The notes below the pieces were generated by a model, which saw only the letters and a program-made list of their open reading frames with translations, was not told the DNA's origin and searched no databases. A program made the position numbers and the translations under genes. This document shows, piece after piece, positions 17,317 through 26,085 of a stretch of DNA of 64,000 bases; position 1 is the stretch's first letter, and each line of letters begins with the position of its first letter. This DNA comes from Mesorhizobium sp. M00.F.Ca.ET.216.01.1.1. GTDB lineage: Bacteria > Pseudomonadota > Alphaproteobacteria > Rhizobiales > Rhizobiaceae. The stretch is from NCBI RefSeq assembly GCF_004010325.2, contig NZ_SADR02000001.1:144239-208238 (forward strand), given 5' to 3'.

Positions 17317-19308
17317 TTGGGCGGAATAGTGATTCGGGTCAGTCGACCGCGACGTTCAATATCGGAAAAATCGCACCGCGAGGCCGCAAGGCCGGCGCCC
17401 CTGACGCCGGTTTCGTCGATGCGCAGCTTCTGGGGGCTGATGAGGGCCTACTGGTTCTCGGACCGCTGGAAGGAAGCCTGGACGCTGACGCTGGTGATTG
17501 CGCTGCTCACGGCGCTGTCCAGCAAGGCCGGCGTCTGGTTCGCAATGGCGTCCGGAGAACTGGTCAACTCAATCGCCTTTTTCCACGATGCCGCAAACAC
17601 CACGCCGCTTGGGTCGCTGCTGACCAACGCCGGCATACTTGTCCTTTTGGTCGTGCTCAAGGATGCAGGCTTTACCGGCATCCGCAGTTTTGTGTCCGCA
17701 ACCTTGCATCGCAAATGGCGCGGCTGGCTGGATAGCCGCTTCAACGAAGCACTGCTCGACACCAACCACACGCATTTCCATGCCCAGAATGGCTCGTCCG
17801 ACGCTGCCGCTCCCGACAACATTGACCAGCGCGTCCAGGAATCGATCAAGGACATGACTGGTGGAGCCATCGGCCTGGCCATGGGAGTGCTGGGTGTCGC
17901 CACCTCGCTCTACTTCGTCGGCCAGAAACTGCTTGAAACCTCGGCTGAAGTGAGAGGGCTGGAGTTCCTCGGCAGCTATGGCAGCGCGGTTCTCGCCTTC
18001 CTGGCGGTCGCCATCTACGTGCCGCTGAACACCTGGATCGCGGTCAAACTGGGCAGACTGCTGGAGCGGCTCAACGTCAGGATGCAGCAGGCTGAAGGCA
18101 GCTATCGCGGCGAGCTGATCACATTCCTGCGGCGCAGTTTCCATGTCGCAGCCTCGCAGGGCGAGACTGTGCAGAAGACGATGCACAACCGGCTTTATGG
18201 CGACATCGACCGCACCTGGGCGCGGCTGAACATCGTCAACACCGGCTACAATTCATTCGAACTGCTCTACAATTTCATTGGCGCTCGCATTGTCGCCTAT
18301 GGGCCGGGCCTGGTGCCATTCATCCATAACGGCTTCGACCTCAAGGGCTATATAACCGGCTCCGAAATGGTCAACTCGCTGATCAGCCAATGCTCGTGGT
18401 TCATCCATGTCATGCCTGCCATCGCGGCGCTGCGAGCCAATAGCCAGCGCGTGACCGAGCTGGCCAATGCGATCGAAAACGTCCAGCACCCGCAGGAATT
18501 CTACAGGCTGACCGGCCGCTCCGATTTCCGCTACGATCGCCAGAATCCGGTTTTCGGCCTGACCATCCAGAAACTCGAACTGGCACATCAAGGTGAAGAC
18601 GCAACGCCGTTCCTCGGTGCCGCGAATTTGCGTTTCCGGCGCGGCGAGTGGACGTTCCTCAAGGGCGAATCCGGCTGTGGCAAGACCTCACTGATCAAGG
18701 CGATCAACGGACTGTGGCCCTACGGCCGCGGCACCATCGTCTTCCCGGAAGGCGTCAAGAGTTTCTATGCCGCCCAGGAGGTCAAGCTGCAGCAGGTCTC
18801 GCTGAAGCAACTGGTCTGCCTGCCCGGCTCCGAGCACGATCATACCGACGCGCAGGTCGCGTCCGCCTTGCACAAGGCGGGCCTTGGCGACTTCATCGAG
18901 CACATGGCCGATGAAAGCCGCGAGGGCAAGATCTGGGACCAGGTGCTTTCGGGCGGCCAGAAACAGAAGCTGGTGGTCGCACGCATCGTGCTGCAGCAGC
19001 CCGGACTGCTGTTCCTCGACGAGGCGACGGGTGCCCTCGACCCCGACGGCAAGATCGCTTTCCATCAGGCGATCAAGGATAATTGTCCTGATGTCACAGT
19101 GATCAGCGTTATGCATGAAGCCGCGCCGCCGAGATCGCTCTCAGGGGTCGAATTTTACCACAGTGTGGTCTCGATTGCGGATGGCGTCGCGACCAAGAAG
19201 CCGCTGGTTCCAAGTCTGCCTCGCGAACTCACCACCATCCTTGTGCAGCCAACGCGAGCGGTCGAGGATAAGTGGCTGCGCTTCCCCCGCCGGCTGAAGC
19301 AGAGATAG
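17317..19308 (+). CDS. SbmA/BacA-like ABC transporter (fused membrane and ATPase domains)
   Basis: A 663-aa half transporter: an SbmA/BacA-type membrane domain (about 35-400) followed by an ATPase domain with Walker A GESGCGKTS (about 450), signature LSGGQKQ (about 544) and Walker B LLFLDEATG (about 566). True BacA and SbmA lack an ATPase; this is the fused YddA/Rv1819c-like type that may move peptides, vitamin B12-like solutes or very-long-chain lipids. The start is uncertain: TTG at 17317, GTG at 17329 and ATG at 17419 are all in frame, the last just before the conserved FWGLMRAYWFSDRWKEAW. A perfect dyad at 17286-17302 may control it. Confidence 0.85.
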   Translation: MGGIVIRVSRPRRSISEKSHREAARPAPLTPVSSMRSFWGLMRAYWFSDRWKEAWTLTLVIALLTALSSKAGVWFAMASGELVNSIAFFHDAANTTPLGSLLTNAGILVLLVVLKDAGFTGIRSFVSATLHRKWRGWLDSRFNEALLDTNHTHFHAQNGSSDAAAPDNIDQRVQESIKDMTGGAIGLAMGVLGVATSLYFVGQKLLETSAEVRGLEFLGSYGSAVLAFLAVAIYVPLNTWIAVKLGRLLERLNVRMQQAEGSYRGELITFLRRSFHVAASQGETVQKTMHNRLYGDIDRTWARLNIVNTGYNSFELLYNFIGARIVAYGPGLVPFIHNGFDLKGYITGSEMVNSLISQCSWFIHVMPAIAALRANSQRVTELANAIENVQHPQEFYRLTGRSDFRYDRQNPVFGLTIQKLELAHQGEDATPFLGAANLRFRRGEWTFLKGESGCGKTSLIKAINGLWPYGRGTIVFPEGVKSFYAAQEVKLQQVSLKQLVCLPGSEHDHTDAQVASALHKAGLGDFIEHMADESREGKIWDQVLSGGQKQKLVVARIVLQQPGLLFLDEATGALDPDGKIAFHQAIKDNCPDVTVISVMHEAAPPRSLSGVEFYHSVVSIADGVATKKPLVPSLPRELTTILVQPTRAVEDKWLRFPRRLKQR

Positions 19309-19603
19309 CCGCGACGCACTGGTTGCCCGCGCCTTTCTGGCGTCCGGCGTGGATTGCGATGCAGTCGCGACAGCCATCACAGTCTTGCGATCTGACCGCT
19401 TCGCTGCGGTTTTCATCCGTCACTACGATTGACTCGGCAAAGCCCTCTCCTATGTTGCGCCGGCTCGCAGAATTTCAAACCCGAACCCGCGAGCAGAAAG
19501 GTCACCGCGCCATGCCTGGCGACAGTCACAGTCGAACGCAACCGCCGTCCGCCCGGGCGTGACCTGAACGGCTCACGTCCTGCCGGATGGCAAGGAGTGA
19601 GCC

Positions 19604-20968
19604 ATGAACGAATTTTCCCCCGTAGCGGGCGGCGATGCCATCACGATCGCCCGTGTCCTTGCAAACGATCACGTCGCCGACATCGTCGAGGCCCTGAACC
19701 GGGAGCCTCGCGAGACGGCATCGGAGCTGCTTAGTGAGGTGACTTTCGAGCGGCTGGTCGAGATCTTCGACCAGCCCGAGCTCGACGGCGCGTCCGAGCT
19801 CGTCGAGGCGCTGCCGCATATCAAGGCGGGCAAGCTACTCGCCGCCATGTCGGTCGACCGTGCCGCAGACATCCTGCGCGATCTGGAGGAGCCGGCGCGT
19901 TCCGAGTTGCTCGGCGGCCTCGCACCGCCGCTGCGCGTTACGCTGCTTGCCATTCTCGGCTATCCCGAAGGCAGCGCCGCTTCGATCATGACGACGGAGT
20001 TTGTCAGCGTGCCCTCGAACTGGACCGTGGGCCGTACGCTGGACTACATCCGCAAGGTGGAGCGCACGCGCGAGACCGTCTACGCGATCTACATCGTAGA
20101 GCCGCAGACGCAGGTCCTCGTGCGCTCGATCGGCCTGCGCCGGCTGATCACCGGCGAGCCGGACGACCTGATCATGGCGGTCGCGCAAGACCGCGTGCCG
20201 GTCACGGTCTCGCCGCTGACCGACGGTGAAAAGGTGGCGCAGCTGATCTCCAAATACGATCTGCTTGCCATTCCGGTCGTGGAGAACGGAAAGATCCTCG
20301 GCATCGTCACCATCGACGACATCATCGACACCATGATCGAGGAGACGACGGAGGACGTGCATCGTTTCGGCGGCATGGAGGCTCTTGACGAGCCCTACAT
20401 GAAGATGAGTTTTCTCACCATGATCCGGAAACGCGGGGGCTGGCTCTGCGCGCTGTTCATCAGCGAGATGCTGACCGCCAACGCAATGCAAAGCTACGAA
20501 GGCGAACTGGAAAAGGCTGTAGTGCTCACCTTGTTCATTCCGCTGATCATGAGCTCCGGCGGCAATTCCGGCTCGCAAGCGACCTCGCTCGTCATTCGGG
20601 CGCTGGCACTGCGCGAGATCGGCCTTAGCGACTGGTGGCGAGTGGCCTTACGCGAACTGCCGACCGGGCTCGCGCTCGGAGCGGTCCTCGGCGTCGTCGG
20701 CGTCTGCCGCATCGCGCTGTGGCAGTATCTGGGCTTGTACGACTACGGCCCGCACTGGCCGCTGATCGCCACCACGGTTGGCGCGGCGCTGGTCGGCATC
20801 GTCACCTTCGGCTCGCTGTCGGGATCGATGCTGCCGTTCGTGCTGAAACGCATCGGCTTCGATCCCGCCAGTGCCTCGGCCCCATTCGTCGCCACTCTGG
20901 TCGATGTCACCGGCCTGGTGATCTATTTCTCGGTGGCGCTGGTGATCCTGCGGGGGACGCTGCTGTAA
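19604..20968 (+). CDS. mgtE: Magnesium transporter MgtE
   Basis: A 454-aa Mg2+ channel/transporter. Domain order: N-terminal helical MgtE_N superhelix (about 10-125), paired CBS domains (about 130-255), and five membrane helices (about 285-454). The pore motif PLIMSSGGNSGSQATSL (about 312-328) and DPASASAPFVATLVDVTGL (about 420-438) are diagnostic. The ATG at 19604 follows AAGGAGTGAGCC. The 295-bp leader shows short GC stems but no Mg-riboswitch I can recognise; the MgtE_N/CBS domains themselves gate the channel by Mg2+. Confidence 0.95.
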   Translation: MNEFSPVAGGDAITIARVLANDHVADIVEALNREPRETASELLSEVTFERLVEIFDQPELDGASELVEALPHIKAGKLLAAMSVDRAADILRDLEEPARSELLGGLAPPLRVTLLAILGYPEGSAASIMTTEFVSVPSNWTVGRTLDYIRKVERTRETVYAIYIVEPQTQVLVRSIGLRRLITGEPDDLIMAVAQDRVPVTVSPLTDGEKVAQLISKYDLLAIPVVENGKILGIVTIDDIIDTMIEETTEDVHRFGGMEALDEPYMKMSFLTMIRKRGGWLCALFISEMLTANAMQSYEGELEKAVVLTLFIPLIMSSGGNSGSQATSLVIRALALREIGLSDWWRVALRELPTGLALGAVLGVVGVCRIALWQYLGLYDYGPHWPLIATTVGAALVGIVTFGSLSGSMLPFVLKRIGFDPASASAPFVATLVDVTGLVIYFSVALVILRGTLL

Positions 20969-20982
20969 GCCGGCGTCGACCA

Positions 20983-21011
20983 ACGGCTGGCAAGTCAGTG
21001 CTGCCAGCCGT
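20983..21011. terminator. Strong hairpin between convergent mgtE and hydrolase genes
   Basis: Perfect ten-base arms ACGGCTGGCA and TGCCAGCCGT around a nine-base loop. It begins 15 bases after the mgtE stop and overlaps the hydrolase C-terminus. There is no T-run, so it may slow or end transcription only with help or act as a 3' stabiliser. Confidence 0.4.
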
Positions 21012-22158
21012 AGATCGCGTCGCGCAGGGCGTCGGGGAAAGCACCCATCATGCCGGCGATCGCGGTGTTGGTCAGCGCCACTACCGTCAGATCGAGAGTC
21101 GGGTCGACGAACCAGGAATGTCCGTAAACGCCGCCCCAGCGCCACGTCCCAGTGGCTTGCGGCGTGAGCGCGGCGGCCGGATCGCGCAGGATGGCAAATC
21201 CCTGCCCCCAGCCCCAGCCGGGCATGGTGGTTTCGAGGCCCGGGATCGCATCGGTTGTCATCGCCGCGGCAGTCTCGGGGCGGATGACCGTTCCGCCTCC
21301 CGTCCGCAGCGTTTCGAGCAGCCTGAGGATATCGCTGGCAGTACCGTTCATGCCGGTGCCGCCGGAGGCGAAGGAAGCAGGATCGAAGCTGCGCCCAGGC
21401 GAGAACGAGATGGCGCCGCCTTCGCCGAAGGGCACGAGATGATGCTCGCCCATGGCGACTGGTTCTGCCGGTCCGTCGCCATAAGGCGTCACCAGCCGTG
21501 CCCGATCGCGCACGACGAATGCGGTATCGTGCATGCCGAGCGGCCGTGTGACCAGGCGGTCGACCAGATCCGGCAGCGTGGCGCCGCCTGCCCTAGCCAT
21601 GACCTCGCCGAGCACATCCATGGCAACCGAATAACCCCAGCTCGTTCCCGGGGCATAGGACAGCGGCACCGAGGTGATACGTGCAAGGTTTTCGGCCATC
21701 GACAGTCCGGGCTGATCGAGACCGTCGGAGACGCGGGCGCGGTGGTAAGGGTCGTTGGCCGGCTGGCGGAAGCCGTAGTCCAGCCCCGCTGTATGGGTTA
21801 TCAGATGGCGGATGGTGATGACCGGTTCGCTGCCATCCGTCAGTTTCGGCCGGAACTCCGGGATGAATTTCGCTGTGGGATCGTCGAGGCTGATCACGCC
21901 GGCCTCGACCAGCGCAAGTGCGGCGGTGGCGACGATGGGCTTGGTGACCGACGCCAGCCGAAAGACCGCGTCCGGTATCATCGACTTCTCAGACTCGCGA
22001 TCGGCAAAACCGGCGGCGCGGCTATGCAGGATTTCGCCGCGCCGGGCGACTAGGATCACGGCGCCGACGATACGCCCCTCCTCGACAGCCCGATCGACGA
22101 CCTGATCGAGGCGCCGGCCAAAGTTGCGGTCGAGCGGTGCGATACCGGCGGCGGGCAT
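20995..22158 (-). CDS. Serine hydrolase, class C beta-lactamase/esterase family
   Basis: A 387-aa penicillin-binding-protein-fold hydrolase. The nucleophile motif SVTK (about residue 70) is the SxxK, and YSV (about 172-174) occupies the YxN position with Val replacing Asn. Instead of KTG a YGHSW motif lies near the C-terminus. The substitutions are common in esterase/EstB-like members and argue against a true beta-lactamase. No signal peptide is visible, suggesting a cytoplasmic esterase. It is convergent with mgtE. Confidence 0.85.
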   Translation of the reverse strand: MPAAGIAPLDRNFGRRLDQVVDRAVEEGRIVGAVILVARRGEILHSRAAGFADRESEKSMIPDAVFRLASVTKPIVATAALALVEAGVISLDDPTAKFIPEFRPKLTDGSEPVITIRHLITHTAGLDYGFRQPANDPYHRARVSDGLDQPGLSMAENLARITSVPLSYAPGTSWGYSVAMDVLGEVMARAGGATLPDLVDRLVTRPLGMHDTAFVVRDRARLVTPYGDGPAEPVAMGEHHLVPFGEGGAISFSPGRSFDPASFASGGTGMNGTASDILRLLETLRTGGGTVIRPETAAAMTTDAIPGLETTMPGWGWGQGFAILRDPAAALTPQATGTWRWGGVYGHSWFVDPTLDLTVVALTNTAIAGMMGAFPDALRDAIYGWQH

Positions 22159-22194
22159 GGAATACTCCTCGATATCCTTTGGTAAGAGAAGCCG

Positions 22195-23583
22195 TCAGAC
22201 GCGCTCGCCGTTCTTCACCCGGTAGGTCGGCTTGTACATGGTGACGAGTTCTTCCGCCGCCGTGGGATGCACGGCCATGGTGCGGTCGAAATCATCCTTG
22301 GTGAGTCCGACTTTGAGCGGGATACCGAGAAGCTGCGCCATCTCGCCGGCATCCGGCCCGAGGATATGGGCGCCGAGCACTTTCTTTGAGGCGCCGTCGA
22401 CCACCAGCTTCATCAACATCTTCTCATCGCGGCCGGACAGCGTGTGCCGCATCGGCCGGAATGTGGCGCTGTAGATTTCGATGTCGGCAAAGCGCTTGAC
22501 GGCGTCGTCCTCCGACAGGCCAACGGTGCCGATCTCTGGCTGCGAAAAGACCGCGGTCGCGATCGTGTCGTGGTCGGGCGCGGTTGGATTGCCCTTGAAG
22601 GCGGTCTCGACGAAACACATCGCCTCGTGGATCGCCACCGGCGTCAATTGCACGCGATGGGTGACGTCGCCGATCGCCCAGATGTTGTCGATGTTGGTAC
22701 GGGAGTATGCGTCCACCTTGATCGCGCCGGTCTTGGTGAGCTCGATGCCGACGCCCTCCAGGCCCATGTTCTCGGTGTTGGGGATACGGCCGATGGCAAG
22801 CATGACCTGGTCGACCGTCAGCACCGTGCCGCCGGTGAGAAGCGCATCGAGCCGGCCGTCCGGCCGCTTGCGGACCCACTCCGACACGGCGTGGCAGAGG
22901 ATCTTGATCCCCTTCTTCTCCATGGTTTCGTGCAGCATTCGCCGCAGGTCCATGTCGAAGCGTGAGAGTATCTCCTTGCCGCGGTAGACCAGCGCGGTGT
23001 CGACACCCAAGCCGTGGAAGATATTGGCGAATTCGACGGCGATGTAGCCGCCACCCTCGATCATGATCGCCTTCGGCAGTTGCTTGAGGTCGAAGGCCTC
23101 GTTGGAAAAGATGCAATGCTCATGGCCGACCAGTGCGGGATGTGGCGCCGGGCGGCCGCCGGTGGCGATGAGGACCTGGTCGGCGGTGACGGTGCGGTCC
23201 TCGCCGAGAAGATGCACCACATGCGGGTCGACCAGCATGGCGCGCGAATGAAAGGTCTCGCCGCCGGCGCCTTGCACGTTCTTCTGGTAGATCGCTTCCA
23301 GCCGGCTGATCTCGCGATCCTTGTTGGCGACCAGCGTCGGCCAGTCGAAACTGGCCTCGGGCACGCTCCAGCCATAGCCGGCGGCGTCGGCAAAATGCTC
23401 GGGAAACTGCGAGGCATAGACATAGAGCTTTTTCGGCACGCAGCCGCGGATGACGCAGGTGCCGCCATAGCGGTATTCCTCGGCGATACCGACGCGCTTG
23501 CCGAGTGCCGCCGCTACGCGAGCCGCCCTCACCCCGCCGGAGCCGCCGCCGATGACGAAAAGGTCGTAGTCATAAGCGGCCAT
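22195..23583 (-). CDS. gor: Glutathione-disulfide reductase
   Basis: A 462-aa flavoprotein that reduces glutathione disulfide with NADPH. It has FAD motif GGGSGG (about 12-17), redox-active disulfide GGTCVIRGCVPKK (Cys43/Cys48), an NAD(P)-binding domain (IMIEGGGYIAVEF near 168-180), and the dimerisation-domain active-site motif MAVHPTAAEE near the C-terminus. Length and all catalytic residues are standard. A DUF2059 gene, rpiA and an uncharacterised gap follow on the same strand upstream, so a loose operon is possible. Confidence 0.95.
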   Translation of the reverse strand: MAAYDYDLFVIGGGSGGVRAARVAAALGKRVGIAEEYRYGGTCVIRGCVPKKLYVYASQFPEHFADAAGYGWSVPEASFDWPTLVANKDREISRLEAIYQKNVQGAGGETFHSRAMLVDPHVVHLLGEDRTVTADQVLIATGGRPAPHPALVGHEHCIFSNEAFDLKQLPKAIMIEGGGYIAVEFANIFHGLGVDTALVYRGKEILSRFDMDLRRMLHETMEKKGIKILCHAVSEWVRKRPDGRLDALLTGGTVLTVDQVMLAIGRIPNTENMGLEGVGIELTKTGAIKVDAYSRTNIDNIWAIGDVTHRVQLTPVAIHEAMCFVETAFKGNPTAPDHDTIATAVFSQPEIGTVGLSEDDAVKRFADIEIYSATFRPMRHTLSGRDEKMLMKLVVDGASKKVLGAHILGPDAGEMAQLLGIPLKVGLTKDDFDRTMAVHPTAAEELVTMYKPTYRVKNGERV

Positions 23584-23734
23584 ATGCAGCTCCTTGCCCT
23601 TGAAAATGTCTCAGACAGGTAGGCTGCAAAACGCCAAAAGAAAAGCCCGGACTACTGCGGCGCGCGTCTTACGGACGCGCAACGGAGGCCGGGCCTTTGG
23701 TCCAGCGGCGAGACGCCACCGGGAAATAGGAAAC

Positions 23735-24313
23735 TCAGTTCTTCGGTGCTTCCGGCTGCGCGCCGTCAGCGGTAGGAGCCGGGCCATCGGTGACCGCTGC
23801 CGGCGCCTTGGCTTTGGCTGCTGCGGCCAGCGTTTCGCCGACCTGCTGGGCGAGATCGCGGGCGAGGCCGTTCTGCCAGATGTCGGCGGCCTTGACCAGT
23901 TCACGCGTTACGGTCGGGCCACTGTCGAGCAGCTTCTTGCCCGAATCGGAATTGTAGAAGGCGGCGATATCGGTGAGCTCCTTTTCCGAGAACACCTTGG
24001 CATAGGCGAGCGCCGCTTCCTTTTCCAGATCGGCGCGGCGCGAGGCCAGCGCCATGGCCTTCTCGTTGATGGTCTTGCTGATCAGTTCCTGCATATCAGG
24101 GTTCTTCTGGATAAGCTGCTGCTGGAGCGCGGCAGCCGCCTGCGGCAGGATGTTATCGAACGGGTCCGTCGCGTGGATCGCCGTGACAGCAGCGCGCGCT
24201 GCCTTCAGATGCGTATCGCTGACGTCCTGCGAAAACGCCGGCGAAGAAAACGCAAAGACGGCCGAAGTCGCCAGAACGGCGGAAAGGCGGCGAACGCGGT
24301 TATGCAACATCAT
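23735..24313 (-). CDS. DUF2059 exported protein
   Basis: A protein of about 192 aa with a signal peptide ([22 protein letters not shown]) and a helical DUF2059 domain containing [29 protein letters not shown] (described here in pieces: the FSEKEL and [10 protein letters not shown] blocks are diagnostic). It ends in an Ala/Pro-rich tail. The start at 24313 (or the adjacent ATG at 24310) overlaps the rpiA stop by about ten bases, so translation is probably coupled to rpiA. The biochemical role of the family is unknown; the signal points to the periplasm. Confidence 0.85.
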   Translation of the reverse strand: MMLHNRVRRLSAVLATSAVFAFSSPAFSQDVSDTHLKAARAAVTAIHATDPFDNILPQAAAALQQQLIQKNPDMQELISKTINEKAMALASRRADLEKEAALAYAKVFSEKELTDIAAFYNSDSGKKLLDSGPTVTRELVKAADIWQNGLARDLAQQVGETLAAAAKAKAPAAVTDGPAPTADGAQPEAPKN

Positions 24314-25031
24314 GGTCGGTAGAACTCCCTGGTTTTCGGGCGGCATGGACGGTTTGGATGCCGTCGCCGCCGGCGATAATGGCCGCTGACGCCAGCCCGA
24401 TGAAAAGACCATGCTCGACCACGCCAGGAATGGCGTGAAGAGCATTCGAAAGCGCTCTTGTATCCGGAATGCGGCCAAAAGATGCATCGAGGATAAAATG
24501 GCCGCCGTCTGTAACAAATGGCTGGCTCCCCGTCATCCTCAATGTAACCGGGCCGGAAAGACCGAGGGTTTTGGCCGCTGCGCCGACCGCGATTTCGGTG
24601 GCGCGCAGGCCGAATTGATTGACTTCGATCGGCAGTGGAAAGCGGCCGAGGGTCTCGACCATTTTCGAGCGGTCGGCGATGACGATCATGCGCTGGGAAG
24701 CCGCCGCGACGATCTTCTCGCGCAGCAGCGCGCCGCCGCCGCCCTTGATCAGGGTCAGCGCCGGGTCGACCTCGTCGGCGCCGTCGATGGTGAGATCGAG
24801 CTCTGGTGTTTCCTCCAGCGTCGACAGCGGTACGCCAAGCTCGCGGCAGAGAATGGTGGTGCGCTCCGAAGTCGGCACGCCGACGATGGTGAGGCCGGTG
24901 GCTACCTTCTCGGCGAGCAGCCGCACGAATTCCTCGGCCGTCGAGCCGGTGCCGATGCCGAGCCGCATGCCATCAGTCACATGGGCAAGTGCTGCCCGCG
25001 CGGCCTCGACCTTCAGTTGCCTCGCATCCAT
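24300..25031 (-). CDS. rpiA: Ribose-5-phosphate isomerase A
   Basis: Interconverts ribose-5-phosphate and ribulose-5-phosphate in the pentose phosphate pathway. From the ATG at 25031 (GGGGCAGG upstream) the product is 243 aa. Diagnostic blocks are [12 protein letters not shown] (about 23-34), the active-site [12 protein letters not shown] (about 79-90), and [14 protein letters not shown] (about 94-107). A start at 25088 would add 19 unconserved residues. It overlaps the DUF2059 gene downstream and is divergent from gph. Confidence 0.95.
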   Translation of the reverse strand: MDARQLKVEAARAALAHVTDGMRLGIGTGSTAEEFVRLLAEKVATGLTIVGVPTSERTTILCRELGVPLSTLEETPELDLTIDGADEVDPALTLIKGGGGALLREKIVAAASQRMIVIADRSKMVETLGRFPLPIEVNQFGLRATEIAVGAAAKTLGLSGPVTLRMTGSQPFVTDGGHFILDASFGRIPDTRALSNALHAIPGVVEHGLFIGLASAAIIAGGDGIQTVHAARKPGSSTDHDVA

Positions 25032-25181
25032 GCCTGCCCCGGATCTCGCTTGTTTCGGCGCTCCTAGCATCTTTGCCCGTCCGGTCAAAGGCTTTGGCCT
25101 GTGGATTGACCAAGCACTGCTTGCCTGGTTGGGCTGCAGCGGTTATCGCCTGCCGGCAGCGCAATCGTCACAGGACAGGCC

Positions 25182-25865
25182 ATGACCCGACCGATCATCG
25201 TGTTCGACCTCGACGGGACGCTGGTCGACACAGCGCCGGACCTGCTCGACAGCCTCAACCACAGCCTTGCCGCCAGCGAACTGGCGGCCGTCGATGAGGC
25301 CGGCTTTAGGCGCTTCGTCGGTCATGGCGGCCGGGTGATGATCGAGCGCGCGCACGCGGCACAGCAAAGATCGCTGGCGGTGGAGGAACACGACCGGTTG
25401 CTAAAACTGTTTCTCGATCATTACACCGACAACATCCCCGGCAAGTCGCGCCCCTACCCCGGCGTCATCGATGCGATCACCCGGTTCGAGGCGGCCGGTT
25501 ATGTCTTGGCCATCTGCACCAACAAATACGAGACCAACTCAGTGGCGCTGATCGAGGCGCTCGGCCTGGCGCAACATTTCGCGGCGATCTGCGGCCAGGA
25601 CACGTTTGCGTTCCGCAAGCCCGACCCGCGCCACCTCACCGAAACCATCGCGCTGGCCGGCGGCGACCCGCATCGCGCCCTGATGGTCGGTGATTCGCAA
25701 ACCGATATCGATACCGCCAAGGCCGCCGGCATTCCGGTGGTCGCAGTGGATTTTGGCTATACCGACCGGCATGTGCGCGAATTCGAGCCATCGGCGGTGA
25801 TCTCGCATTTCGATGCGCTGACACTCGACCTGGCACAAAGGCTGATTGCCGCGGCGGGACACTGA
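25182..25865 (+). CDS. gph: Phosphoglycolate phosphatase (HAD family)
   Basis: A 227-aa HAD hydrolase that dephosphorylates 2-phosphoglycolate. HAD motif I is FDLDGTLVDT (nucleophile Asp9, acid Asp11), motif II is AICTNK, motif III the FRKPDP lysine, and motif IV GDSQTDIDTAKAAG. The helical cap (about 16-85) is of the Gph type. The C-terminus VVAVDFGYTD is conserved in phosphoglycolate phosphatases. It is read toward the tRNA gene. Confidence 0.9.
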   Translation: MTRPIIVFDLDGTLVDTAPDLLDSLNHSLAASELAAVDEAGFRRFVGHGGRVMIERAHAAQQRSLAVEEHDRLLKLFLDHYTDNIPGKSRPYPGVIDAITRFEAAGYVLAICTNKYETNSVALIEALGLAQHFAAICGQDTFAFRKPDPRHLTETIALAGGDPHRALMVGDSQTDIDTAKAAGIPVVAVDFGYTDRHVREFEPSAVISHFDALTLDLAQRLIAAAGH

Positions 25866-25995
25866 GCGGCAAAGCAATCGCACCGCTCGCTGCGGGTTTG
25901 TAAAATCTGCTCCTTTAGGAACGCCGGCAGATCGCCTTGACTTCACAAGCCAGCCTCCCTTATATCGCGGCGCGCTTGGCCTTCGGGCAACGAGC

Positions 25996-26070
25996 GGGCG
26001 ATTAGCTCAGCGGGAGAGCACACCCTTCACACGGGTGGGGTCGCAGGTTCAATCCCTGCATCGCCCACCA
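25996..26070 (+). tRNA. tRNA-Val (anticodon CAC)
   Basis: A cloverleaf can be drawn by eye: acceptor arms GGGCGAT / ATCGCCC, D-arm GCTC...GAGC, anticodon stem CACCC / GGGTG with loop TTCACAC (anticodon CAC at 26028-26030), T-loop GGTTCAATCCC, discriminator A and an encoded CCA. It decodes GUG. It is tail-to-tail with the MBL-fold gene, only 15 bases away, and borders the accessory block. Confidence 0.95.
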
Positions 26071-26085
26071 TTCCCCATGATCACT

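Noticed and set aside
20995..22158. A true class C beta-lactamase
   Set aside because: No signal peptide, Val in place of Asn in the YxN motif and no KTG triad; an esterase is more likely.
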